Assembly: GCA_947396885.1 (NCBI GenBank)
Contig: OX377205.1
Location: 60,298,969 to 60,362,968 of the forward strand
Length of the DNA: 64,000 nucleotides
Source: Heligmosomoides polygyrus polygyrus
Lineage: Eukaryota > Nematoda > Chromadorea > Rhabditida > Heligmosomidae
Direction of reading: 5' to 3'
The number at the start of each line of letters is the position of its first letter. Position 1 is the stretch's first letter. This document shows, in pieces, positions 11,560 to 21,986 of the stretch. The notes beneath the pieces were generated by a model. It was not told the origin of the DNA and ran no database searches. It saw nothing but the letters and a program-made list of their open reading frames with translations. Position numbers and translations under genes: made by a program.

Positions 11560-12970
11560 CATAACATTACAATTAAAGGGATAAAACTACAATGATAAAA
11601 CTTTAGCACCTGGTTCCGAAGGATCATAAGGTAAAGGATATCACAGTATTACATCGATTTCCGTTCGTGTCTTTGAAAATTTGTGGGAAAATGCATCCTA
11701 GAGCATATAGAGGTGCCCGATATCATTTCACCTAATCAGTCTGGTTTTTTAGAAGCTCGCTTCCCGAATTTGCGGTACTCTCATATTTAAGTGAATAGAG
11801 TAGGGGTGTCGAGTGTCAACAAAAGCTAAATGTGGTTTATTTCGACTTCAAAAGGCATCCGATATCCCCCCTTTTGCGAAATTAATTGATAAGCTGAGGT
11901 TTTTGGGATTCACCCTAGAATAGGTCGTGTCACATTCGCGTTGATAAGGCTTTTTCTTTAGTCCACCAAACTAGCTGAAGTCTGCCTAAGGGTGTAGTGT
12001 TGTAACCCATGCTATTATTTCTTACTTGTACTTTTGAAATTCCTTCCAATATTAACCAAAATTTATGCGGATGACGTAAAGATATAGAAATATAGAAATA
12101 AATATAGAAAGTCATCAAATCTCCTTTAAGCAGCGATCGATCACGTTAGCGAATGGTCAGCTTACAAGTCTGGTCGGTGGAGCTGCCTCTCGCCGTAGAA
12201 AAAACGTTTGTTTTACCTAGGCATGCCGCTCTATTCCCAAACTCCCACTTATCGCATAAATGGCACCATTCCATGTGCGCATCTACTACCGACGTGGCAC
12301 GCCATCTAGTTTTCCTCACTAATACCTGGTTGAACTTCTCTCATATAAAAATGATAGAAAGCAAGGCAAAATGTCGATCGTGCAGCTAATTTGAAACGCT
12401 AAAATCCGGGAACCCGAATGATACTGTGCGTACAAAACATACTCTTGCTCAGTAGTTGAAAATGGTGCTACTGTTTTCAGTCCCACAACAAGGAAGAATA
12501 TCGAACCTTTGGAGAGTGTCCAAAACAACTTCACACGGAAAATGATTATAAGATGTTTCAATCTCAATTATTCCTTAATTCCTGACAGAGCTCGACAAAT
12601 GGGGCCGTCATTTAGGAAGAGGAGAAAACCTGAAGCGATATCATTATGTTATTCGAAGTTCTCAAAAACATATTCAGCTAGAGCCTGCATCGCCGACTTC
12701 TTCCGTTTCGCACCTACACAGCGGTACGCTTACCAGCGAAGGCGGAGTAAGACGACCTTTTTTGACCTTTTTGACCTTTTTTCCCATAGAACCTTGCAGT
12801 TGTTCCTTCCCATCATGAGGATGGGAGCACTACAGTCGACCGTAAGTCGTTTTAGAAAGCGTCTTCACCTTGATCACAACCTTCATCAATCTCAGTTCAT
12901 TACTTTCCTTCGCCTCATTCTGGTTTCTTTTTACCGGCTGCTCAGTGCTGTTCTACTTTGCTATCTGTTT
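11560..12970 (+). pseudogene. Decayed CR1-like LINE, RT domain and C-terminus
   Basis: The reading frame is broken many times, but RT landmarks survive in order. LFRLQKA and LIDKLRFLGFT lie near 11850-11920. IYADDVKI at 12061-12084 is the catalytic YADD loop. Past 12400 comes the C-terminal region with AYKTY, FSPTTRKNIEPLESVQNNFTRKM, IPDRAR and LQLFLPIMRMGAL (to about 12830). The LESVQNNFTRK block also occurs as LLECVQNNFTRKL in the fragment at 52514-53161. A mariner interrupts the sequence at 12971. Stops and frameshifts make it non-coding today. Confidence 0.7.
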
Positions 12971-13155
12971 ATTAGGTTGTCCGGGAAGTTCTCAGTGTTT
13001 TGTGTTTCTATTTTTCATTTGTCAATTATTAAGTAAAAATTTAACTTGCATTGTGCATTAGTGCTATTTTTTGTACAGAATTTTCCGCTCTGTCTGGCCA
13101 AATAATTTATGTTTCAACGTAGTTTTATATTTCTGTTCTTGAAGCGCCTAAGGAG

Positions 13156-14112
13156 TATGTCGAAGGAGCAATTCCGAACGGTATTTCGTCTTAAATTCAA
13201 ATTGGGACAATCCGCAGCCGAGGCCGCTCGTCAAATAAGTCAAGTGTGGGGGCCTGATAGTGTTGGAGAGAGCACTGTGCGCCATCAGTAAATTTCGGAC
13301 CAGAGATTTCAGCCTCGAAGATGACCCCCAGTGGCGGTCGACCTAGAGCAATCCTGGACGACGAGATGAGGGAATTGGTGGAAGCTGAACCATCCCAAAC
13401 AGTTCGAGGGATCAATAAAACTGCTGTTTCGGATGCTTTGAAACGCCTTCGGAAGGTGAAAAAGCTCGAAAAGTGGGTGGCCTACGAGTTGAGTGAGCGG
13501 CAAGAATTGTCACGTTTCGAGATTTGTTCTTCTCTACTTTAATGCAACAAAATTGACCCGCTTTTGAATCGAATCATCACTTGTGATGAAAAGTGGATTC
13601 TGTATGATACCAGGAAACGTTCCGGACAGTGGTTGGACGCCGACGAACCCCATAGGCATTTTCCAAAGGCGAACCTCCACCGAATAAGGTAGTGTTCACT
13701 GTGTGGTGGTCGGCGGCTGGTGTGATCCATTACAACTTTTTGGCACCAAGCCAAACGATCACAGCAGAGACCTACTGTAAGGAAATCGGCGAAATTCACC
13801 GAAAATTGCGTCAACTTCAGCCGGCATTGGTCAACAGAACAGGTCCGATTCTTTTACACGATTACGCCCGCCCACACGCTTCACAAATCACTTTTCGAAA
13901 ATTGACCGAATTGAGGGTTGAAGTTCTGCCTCACCCGCCAATTCTCCAGACCTCTCACCACCGCACCATCACCTTTTCAAGCACTTTCAGAACTTTCTCG
14001 CTGGAAAACCCTTCACCAATCAGCACCAAGCCAAAACAGCTTTCGTGGATTTTGTCGAATCTCGACCACCTAATTTTTTCGCTGATGGAATAAGTCGACT
14101 GGTGGCTCGTTG
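13156..14112 (+). pseudogene. Mariner transposase, broken
   Basis: This is a D,D34D-type transposase remnant. The N-terminal helix-turn-helix begins MSKEQFRTVFRLKFKLGQSA, but a stop follows within 45 codons. Later blocks are in shifted frames: GGRPRAILDDEMRELVEAEPSQ, KKLEKWVAYELSERQ, the first catalytic motif ITCDEKWILYDTRKRSGQW near 13573, VWWSAAGVIHYNFL, and LLHDYARPHAS near 13852, where the usual HDN is HDY. The third-Asp region is scrambled (PPILQTSHH in place of PPxSPDLSPTDYH). The C-terminal codons are cut off at LVAR by the insertion at 14112 and resume at 17831. Confidence 0.8.
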
Positions 14113-14423
14113 CAGGGATGTGCGTAATTACGATTTACGATTTACGATTTTACGATTTATGGCGAATTTTACAATTTTTTGGCAATTGACCTTTTACTAC
14201 ATTTTGGGTCGTAAATTGTAAATTTTTGTAAATGTTATCGATCGACGGGAAACCGATGTCCAAATGGCGTGACTTAACCCGGATATAAGGTGCACCCTCC
14301 CTCCGTCCTCTAGTAGCGCATTCCCACTTTGTTTTAGCGTGGTTTTTAATGTTCTGATGTGGCACCATAACACAGTGGTTTCGAGTTCAACTTAATTTTA
14401 CTGAAACTTTTGGCGAGACTTCT

Positions 14424-14830
14424 TTGCAAGATGTGACCGCGCATTGTCGTGAAGAAAGCAAACATTTCGTCATGGTCGTTTCCGCTGCCTGGCCCCACTC
14501 AAATTTTGGAGTTGGGCAGTGTCGATGTTCGCAGTCATTGTGGTGCCCGCTTCATGGAACTGCTTGGGGACATTCCCTGGAAGTCCCACTAACAGCACAG
14601 CCTTACCTTCTTCTGGGAGATGTCGGACTTTGCTTCGGAGATGGTCCTCGTTTGGAAAACCACTGGGCTTTCCGGGGATGGTTGTCATGGAAGACATGGA
14701 GTCATCTGCCGTGACTCCTTTCTCCCAGAAGGTTCTTAATACGAAAGTGGAGAAGCGGAGACTGAGCGACGCTCTTTGCGACGAACGGTTGGAGTCACGG
14801 AGATCGTGGGCCACCCACGAGACCACCTTT
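14424..14830 (-). pseudogene. Possible decayed mariner/Tc-type transposase fragment
   Basis: On the minus strand, words spaced as in a mariner transposase appear: VSWVAHDL, FWEKGVTADDS (position of the first catalytic Asp), then AGTTMTANIDTAQLQNL, which resembles the block after the tryptophan-rich motif. Frames are mixed and the WWD motif is lost. This is a weak call from pattern alone; unrelated sequence is possible. Confidence 0.35.
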
Positions 14831-15597
14831 ATTATATTCTAGAATGGTCTAGAATGTGTGACATTATGTTCTAGCGCGTTCGGGCTACAAGCCTGTTGCA
14901 CTATGTCAGACCGCATCAGGTTTTGTTAAATCTTGAAAAATGATTGAAAATTTTGTTGCAAGACTTTTCCGACAGCCTTGAAGAAAATATAAGACCTTTT
15001 GGTGCACTAAAGAGTAGAGTTGTGTCACACTCAGTAAGCGATATTTGTCGAACTGCATGCACAGTTGCTGGTTCCCCGAGTTCGTGAGCGGTGAAATGAT
15101 TTTTAGTTTTTTTAATCTCCTAGTGACTTTTTGCTATCGCATCTGCTAAATCCTAGAGTTATACGCATCTAAAAAGCTCCTAAGATGTTGGAAATGTAAT
15201 GTTCATTCGAACGATGGAGGCTTCTTGTTGAAGCACTATGCATAGGTTAAGGTCAAGTTTTCGAATCACATCTTTTTCGACTTTCGTGTAACGTATGGAG
15301 TTTGATTTGAGACCCTCGCCTGTTCGCCTGACCAAAAGGAAAAGTGGAAGTAAAAAAGGAAAAACCTTTGACAAGAAAACTGGCCAGCTTGGGCTCATAA
15401 TAACACGACAAATAAACAAATATTGGATCACCTTGTATTAACATTAGCAGAAGAATCTATAAAAATTCCGTTGTACTTACTAGATGTCAGGTGGCTCTTA
15501 TGATTTGCGGTTTACGATTTATGACCTACGGCGGCTTTTTCGTAATTACTTACTTACTTTGATACTTTGATGGTCCTTTTGTCGGCTGGAGGTCTTC

Positions 15598-16782
15598 TCA
15601 GCGGGGACCACAACTCTTCCAGACCGCTCGATCTCTGGCTGCTTGCATCCAGTGAGGCAGACTCCGCTCTCTGGAAGATCTTGAGAATGAGTCTGCCCAT
15701 CGCGTTGGCGGTCGTCCCAGTGGTCTCTTATGGTCTCTTGGGAGCCATTCTGTGACACGGAGACTCCATCTATCGTCCTTTCGTCGAAGCAGGTGTCCGG
15801 CCCAGCGATATTTAGACTTCTTCATGTACTGCAGCGGGTCTGCTAATTGCGACTTCTCCTGTAGCTCCGAGCTTCGTAGGCCTTCTTGCCATTGCTGACG
15901 AAGGCTTGTCCTCAGAAGACATCTCCCCAGTGCACGATGCGTAGTTTGCATTGCTCTGGCGACTGTCTTGTTGTCGGGCCAGGTTTCCGTCGCGTAACAC
16001 ATCGCGGGCAGTACAGAGGCGTTGAATATCGAGGCCCTGAGGGCGGCATCTTTGACCTGATCGGTCACTTCGCGAATCGAACTTAAGGCTGCCCATGCTG
16101 CGCTTCTCCTGCGGGCGATTTCAGGAGCGAGGTCGTTATCCATGTTCAGCTCTCTTCCCAGATAGACGTTGGAGTCGACCTGTTGCAGAGCGACTCCATT
16201 TAACCTTACGAGTCCCGTGTCACACCACTGGTTGACCATAAATTGCGTTTTGGACATATTCATGCCCAATCCAATCTTCATACCTGCCACATTGAGCTCG
16301 TTCAGCATTTCCTCGACTTCTGTCGTGCTGGTAGAGATGAGAACAATATCGTCGGCGAAGCGAAGGTTGCTGATCCGTTTACCCTCGACAAGGTAGCCTT
16401 TATCGTCCCAGTTCAAGTCTTTCATGGCATCCTGGAGTGCCGCTGTGAATAGCTTGGGAGAAATCGTGTCTCCCTGCCGTACTCCTTTCCCGAAAGGAAT
16501 TTTAAGCTTTAGATCGAACAGCTGGATGGTAGTCGATGTGTTCGAGAAGCATTCGTCGAGAAGTCGGATGTAGGGCGATGGTACACCAGCGTGCACAAGT
16601 GCGTTCAAAACGGCGTTGATTTCCACAGAGTCGAACGCTTTCCGGTAATCCACGAAGACAAGGACAAGTGGGAGGTGGTATTCGCGGCTCCTCTCGATGA
16701 GCTGTGAGACAGTCTGAATATGGTCCATGCAGGAGAAATCCTTGCGAAACTCTGCTTGCTTCACTGGCTGATATTCTTCCAA
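15598..16782 (-). pseudogene. RTE-B reverse transcriptase, palm to C-terminus (394 codons open)
   Basis: The open frame begins just after an in-frame TAG that follows [16 protein letters not shown], so the apparent start is not the true one. It contains EFRKDFSCMDHIQTV, VFVDYRKAFDSVE (first catalytic Asp), GVRQGDTISPKLF, the catalytic RFADDIVL box, GMKIGLGMNMSKTQFM, then the thumb and basic C-terminal region WAGHLLRRKDDRW and GRPPTRWADSF. Catalytic residues are intact in this part, but the upstream stop and two upstream frameshifts break the full protein. The copy at 54147-55331 differs by only three residues over this frame. Confidence 0.85.
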
Positions 16783-16789
16783 GCAACGC

Positions 16790-17783
16790 TACATGCGGTT
16801 AAGCAGTATCTTGGTGAAGATCTTGTACACAACCGAGAGAAGACTGATGGGTCGATAGTTGTTGATATCCTCCTGCTGACCTTTTTTGAAGATTAGAACT
16901 GTTTTCGACTCCTTCCATGAGTCCGGAATCCTACCAAGTCGAAGGTAGTGGTTGAAGTGCTTGGCAAGAAGTGAGCAGAGGGCACTGCCACCCGCACGAA
17001 GGAGGTCAACAGAAATGCCGTCCGTCCGGGAGCAGTGCCCGGCTTCGTCCTTCTGATGGCATGAGCAACTTCTGATTCCAGAATTGGAGGTACTTCCTCA
17101 GCTGGTGGCATCAAGCATTTCGGGACAGTGATGGAAGAACGGAACAGATCTGTGTAGAATTCTTGAACGATGGCCTCCATCGCTCTTCGAGACGTTTGCG
17201 TTGTTCCATCCTTATCCACAAGGGCTGACATTATTGCCTTCTGATCGCAGAGATCTCGTTTGCAGCGCTTTATGCTTGAACCTTTCCCAGCGGCTTCTAA
17301 CAGCTTCAATCTTCTGTAGGCTTGAATGGACTCCTTCACTACAATTCGACAGGCCTTCGAGATGTGACTTTTTCCAGATGGGAAGCATTAGGATCCAGTT
17401 TAACACCTCTTCTTTGCTCCAAGAGCTTAATCGCATGTGCGTTGAGTCTTGAAGCAGACGGTGATGTGGCTCCGCAAGAGCTGCTAGCACATTTCAACAG
17501 TCCTTTGGAGAGAAGGTCGTAGTCTTCCGATGGATCTTCAAGAAGATTCCAATCATACGACTTTATTGCATATTCAAAGTCCTCAGACTTGAATGTGGGG
17601 ATCCTCACCGGTGCCGGTTTGTGAGTGTCACGCTTGAACATCCTCTTTTTGAGAGTCAGCTTCGCACGGACAAGACGGTGATCCAGGCCGGTGTCAAATG
17701 AAGGCAGCACGGAGACGTCGAACAGACTCCAGCGTCTGTTTGTAAGAACATGGTCGATCTCCGAACGTGTTTCTCCGTGTTTG
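16790..17783 (-). pseudogene. RTE-B endonuclease end and RT fingers, frameshifted
   Basis: Three overlapping frames carry continuous RTE homology. 17783-17340 reads GETRSEIDHVLTNRRW, LPSFDTGLDHRLVRAKLTLKKRM (the SDH-like end of the nuclease, here LDH). 17340-17040 reads KESIQAYRRLKLLEAA to [13 protein letters not shown]. 17035-16791 reads [34 protein letters not shown] and [12 protein letters not shown]. Each change of frame is a one-base shift. The same shifts occur at the equivalent places 38549 bases to the right. Confidence 0.8.
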
Positions 17784-17947
17784 TTTTTCGTAATTACGAT
17801 TCACGAAATTTCGAGCTTCATTTATGCCTGGCAGGAGTATGCTGATTCGTACGGTGCTTACTTCGACTAATTCCGATATGATTTGAGGAAGTTTTGATAG
17901 TTCAAAGTGAAGCACTCAAAATGCTGAGAACTTTCCGGACAACCTAA

Positions 17948-18679
17948 CACATAACATGTTTTTCTGAAATATGCCCGTGTTGTCCAGTCAGGGTCTTACC
18001 TGTGTGCTTGTTCCCAACTAGTAGTTTTCTTCTATGCTGTTCATACGTGAACGTTTTACGTCGTCTGTTTCGTCAAAAAGTAAAGTAAAGGGCCTTCTTT
18101 GTTTTGTTTCCGCATGATGTTCAGTGGCGAATATAGTAGTGTTGACAACCACTGCCAAACTGCCAATAAAGCAATTATGAACAATAAACCACGTCGTAAA
18201 GCCGCTGAAATAAATATCAATCACCTCGAACAGAACGTCACCATGGGCTTCGAGTGCCGGAACCACCCAGCTATGCATGCACCTCCATGTCCCATGTTGT
18301 TTCCCTGTTTGAAAAGTGTTTTTCATCTTTACTGTCTGGTCTCAGCTCTCTCTTCTCTATCTCCTCAAACTTATCTGACCAAATTTTCGTCGCATAGATC
18401 TCCTTTCCTTGTGTCGGAACTCGCCGTCTCGTTAATCTGTTTTCTCTATCGTGACCTTTTCATAAAGCTTTGTTCAGGGTTATCTCTCCGTTTTGAATAC
18501 AGCTCCTTCTGTAATTCCTTAGTTGCTCTCTTCCGCACCCACCCACTCACATCTGACTCCATAGCCTACATAGAGAGGCTTGGCTCGTAGTTTAACATCT
18601 CTCAATAGTTGGATGTCCAAACCTCATTCATATTGTATAATAATCCGCTAAGTGATGAGTCATAAATTAGTCATGAAAT
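17948..18679. other. No gene recognised
   Basis: A 163-codon frame at 18099-18590 has no recognised features. This may be the far side of the CR1-like LINE interrupted at 12971, but I see no clear homology. Confidence 0.35.
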
Positions 18680-19045
18680 CGGGGGGGGGGGGGGAAATAG
18701 AGCGAAATTACGGGGCGCGAAACTAGCCAAAAACACCCAGGCCTCTTCTACGTGCCTGGAAACCTTAGCCCTGGAGGTAGTCAAGGTCGCTGAACACGAA
18801 TCTGAAGCTCGTTTTTGAAGTCTCGATCGCCATAATTGGTATTGATCAAATTATCGATTGTTGTGGATTACGTTTAGGCGGTCCGAAACTTCAGCCCTAG
18901 GTGTAGTATAGGTCATACTATATAGATAATAATTCGCTAGGGGCTATCGATCCGCGAAAGTAGGGAAAAATTACGGGGAGCAAAAATAGCGAAATAGCGG
19001 AAAATATCCAGATGCCTTCCAACGTGCCTGGGCATCCTCGTACCA
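18680..19045 (+). repeat. Two diverged direct repeats, period about 270 bp, after a poly-G run
   Basis: A run of G at about 18681-18694 is followed by unit 1 (AATTACGGGGCGCGAAA ... CGTGCCTGGAAACC, about 18705-18770). Unit 2 (AATTACGGGGAGCAAAA ... CGTGCCTGGGCATCC, about 18970-19035) is similar. They are about 267 bp apart. Confidence 0.55.
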
Positions 19046-19097
19046 CGGGTGGGTGCTGACAGACCTGGAGGACATCGCGGACGTTACGTGCGCTCAA

Positions 19098-19166
19098 ACA
19101 GTGCCTGTGGTGTAAGGCGAACATCGCTGCTCGGAAAGTAGAAGATGCGAGTTCGAGTCCCGCGTG
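19098..19166 (+). other. tRNA-like segment with B box, possible SINE head
   Basis: GCGAGTTCGAGTCCCGC (about 19147-19163) looks like a TPsiC arm with a near-consensus B box. A loose A-box-like TGGTGTAAGGC lies about 45 bases upstream. The acceptor stem does not pair, and the anticodon loop lacks U33 in any fold I can draw, so this is not a functional tRNA. A tRNA-derived SINE or pseudogene fits better. Confidence 0.3.
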
Positions 19167-19919
19167 GCGCAAGAGTTTTGATCGCAACAAAACATACTGT
19201 AACAACATAAGAGCGGATGTTTGACGGTAACCAGTACCAGTAATAGGGGACCAGGTCCAGTCAGGGGGTACCACTTGTGCTGGACCAGTATCAGTAATGG
19301 GGGTGAGTTCCAATAAGGGGAGATAAGTAGTGAGGGACACTGCTGTAGCGGTTCCGCGTGGGAAAAAATTCTGTTCAGCATAGTATTTGGAGCGGTGGGA
19401 ATCCCCGGTTCTGAGAGAAAGGCTTTTCGTCGTGTGACCAAGATCAGTCGTTCAGTATCAACCGAAATTTCGATTCTTGCTTGAGGTCTTCATTTGAACT
19501 CAGTCAGCTGATTCTTGGGATGTAGTCCAGAATAAAAGAAGGGAACAGGTATGCACTACCTCCATGCAGACACCATAAGATGCCCTTTTCTACGTTTCCA
19601 AAGTAGGTGTCCACCCCATAATTTCCCCATATCTCGTTTCACATTCAGTTCTAGAGACCGTCACTAGTTTTACTAGATTACTCGCAGTCGAAAATAGGTA
19701 ATCACTCACTTTCAAAAAAAAACTTTTCGACTCACACGAGAATATGACTTTTTTGAAAAAAAATTAGCTATTTTAAAAGTATGAATCCACTTGTGAAAAA
19801 CAGATTTTTTAAATTCAAAAGTCGATCGGAACACCATTATTTCTTATAACATCATACATCGTATTACTCATTCTACTGACAAGGCTCTGGATGATTTTGT
19901 CTTCGGTGGTGCCCAGTGT

Positions 19920-20170
19920 AATCAAAATTGCCGCCACTTCATTGAACTGTCGTTAAACTCGCTGAACCAGGAGTCCCACATGTTCTCCATTGGGTTGCGC
20001 CAGGAGAGCGGAGCGGCCAGTCCGCTACTTGAATGTTGTGACGATGGAACCAATATAGACACATGAACAGTGTTGTCCTGCTGCAGAACACGTATCTGCC
20101 GTCCTCGAGAAAACGCCCTGTCAAGAAAGGCTAAGCTTCGGTACACCTGACACTCCAGACTGTCCATGCG
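19920..20170 (-). pseudogene. Tc1-like transposase C-terminal remnant
   Basis: Two overlapping frames together show the Tc1 pattern: VLQQDNTVHVS (second catalytic Asp), then YWFHRHNIQVADWPLRSPG, then NPMENMWDSW. The motif normally read as SPDLNPIEN..W has Gly in place of Asp, and the frame shifts twice. Only about 80 codons are left. It belongs to the DD34E branch, distinct from the mariners in this window. Confidence 0.7.
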
Positions 20171-21978
20171 ACGGAAGACTAAGCTTCAGCTTTCCGCTGC
20201 TGTAGAAGCCGATCCATGTCGCTAATGAAGCGCCTCCGATGAGGGCTTGTCGCGGATCTCGCCAGTAATGTCGGTAGCAATCGAGACCATCCAGATCCAA
20301 TTTTTCCCGTTGTTAAACATGGAAAATCTTGTTGCTAAAGACGAAAAATTAAACTTTCACATGAGACGCTCGGGCAGCGCACACCGACTATCTCTGCACT
20401 TAGCTTCGTGCTTGTTGAGCAAATTCTGCACTTCTCCACCCAGCCGTTCGATTCAGGAGTTGTGTAGACCTACCTACTCAATGGTTCTCGGGGGCGTCAC
20501 GAACATGCGCTGCGACGCTGTGGTGTGTCATTTTGTATGCAACACTAGCAAGCTGAATAGCTAGGAGCAGAGAAGCGACTGAAGTGGCGGCAATGTCTTT
20601 GCGCAAAAGTCGACAACGAATGGATTTGATTGCGTAGCCTTACGCGGAATCTATACGGAGAGACTGTGACAGAGAGCAGAGCTCCGAAAATCTGGGGCCA
20701 TACCATGCCTCTGTTCGTGCATGCCCGTAGGGTAAAACAGTAGTGGCAGCGAGATGCCGCAATGCACAGCTCTGAGGAGGTATCGTACTCCCCATCCAAG
20801 GCGGAAACTCCCCCCCCCCCTCCCCCATAGTTCGGTGTAAGAGGAATGCTGAATACAACGAAGGAAAACATACGATTTTCGCTAAAACTTAACTGCGAAG
20901 CGGGGGAAAGAAGTAGTCGGATGTATTCCTCTGTAATTCGGCACTTACTTTTCACTACTTTCACTTTACTGAGAACAGTGATCCGTCTGTTGCATTGCAT
21001 GTTCGCTAACAGAGTTTCCAATTTCCAAATGTTTCTAGGCATTTCCTAACTGTTATTGTGCCGCAAAACCAACCCATGATGGCAGATGAGCTGAGTGCGC
21101 AGTGGAGGGCAGTAGAGTAGCGCATTCCATCGCGCTGCCGGGTATTCAACTAAGGGGTTACGTGCTCTCAGCATACAGCGTTTCATAGGACCGGATACGG
21201 TGTTGCAACCGTGTTCGAAAATTGTTGGAGGACTGACATTTGTAATTGCTTCGGTGCCTCTCAAGCAGAGGCCCCTCAATACTGTCCGTGTCAATCAGAG
21301 CGCTGAAAAGATTACGACGAAAGATTTTTAAATTATAGAGCCTCTCTGCTGCAAGACGTGTGTTATTTTTATTTAATTTTGCTTTATTTGCGCACGCTGA
21401 GGTGCGTTTACAAGAAGAGTAACCAAGACCAGTCAACAAATCATCAAAGAAAAAATACGATAAGAAGAAGCGAAGAATCTGAAGTTAATGTATGTACTGT
21501 TGGGTTTAGAAATGGGTGCGTCTAAAAGCAGTCCTGCTAGTAGGAGACTAAGACTTCAACGAGTTCCCGAAAAACTATCTTTTGATATTTCCTCACGTCA
21601 CCCTATACTGCCCTTAACACGGCATGTTTTCTCAATCTTGCACAGTTATGTCTCCCAAGAGTAAGCGACTGAAGTGGAAGACGAAAATACAAGCGATGAA
21701 TAGACACGCCCAAGATGGTGCGTCACCATATATGGCATAAGAAATGGCACCAACACTGAGTTCCCAGCCCATTGTGACCCCGCAGTCTTTCATTCTCCTC
21801 TTCAAACGCGCATGAGTGCGCAACGGCGAGCAGGTGAAGTTTCCGTCGCAACAGCACAGGCTGATCTGTGGCTGCGCACGACGCGCATTACGACCGGGAG
21901 GTTCCCAGAGCGTTGTGGGACCTATCGAGCGGGTGGAGCCGAAAACTGCTGGTAAGGCCTCTGTTATAAGACTCGAAG
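20171..21978. other. No gene recognised; poly-C run
   Basis: Frames of up to 165 codons occur on the minus strand at 20545-21042 without family features. A C-rich run lies at about 20811-20825. The segment just left of the hAT-like insertion (21816-21986) reads on across the insertion at 24467, so it was one continuous sequence before that event. Its nature is unknown. Confidence 0.4.
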
Positions 21979-21986
21979 ACGGAGAC

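Larger units (their letters stand above)
15550..17783 (-). mobile_element. RTE-B LINE, 5'-truncated copy (left)
   Basis: A 2.23-kb minus-strand insertion flanked by identical 14-bp duplications TTTTTCGTAATTAC (15536-15549 and 17784-17797). The 3' end (low coordinates) is a TCAAAGTATCAAAGTAAGTAAG-type tail. It covers the end of the endonuclease through the RT to the tail. It is nearly identical, with no indels, to 54100-56332. Three lesions are shared by both copies: two frameshifts (near 17358 and 17040) and an amber codon (16788-16790). Confidence 0.9.
14113..17830. mobile_element. hAT-like nonautonomous element inserted in the mariner
   Basis: It begins CAGGGATGTGCGTAATTACG with subterminal TTACGATT repeats (14120-14160) and ends ...ATGCCTG. 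The left flank is GCTCGTTG (14105-14112). In the related locus near 56380 the matching right flank is GCCCGTTG, so an 8-bp duplication existed, and here the right copy has been lost by an 8-bp deletion. Without the RTE-B insertion the element is about 1.47 kb. Its TIR resembles those at 4365 and 21987. Confidence 0.65.
12972..17947 (+). mobile_element. Mariner element with nested insertions (outer shell)
   Basis: The left terminal repeat starts TTAGGTTGTCCGGGAAGTTCTC after a TA (12970-12971). The right terminal repeat ends GAGAACTTTCCGGACAACCTAA at 17947. Between them the mariner is interrupted at 14112 by a hAT-like element that in turn contains RTE-B. The mariner resumes at 17831 with codons WQEY, then ADSYGAYFD and a stop, the normal transposase C-terminus. 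Removing the nested DNA leaves roughly 1.26 kb, a normal mariner length. No TA follows the right end (cacata), so that junction has changed. Confidence 0.8.
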
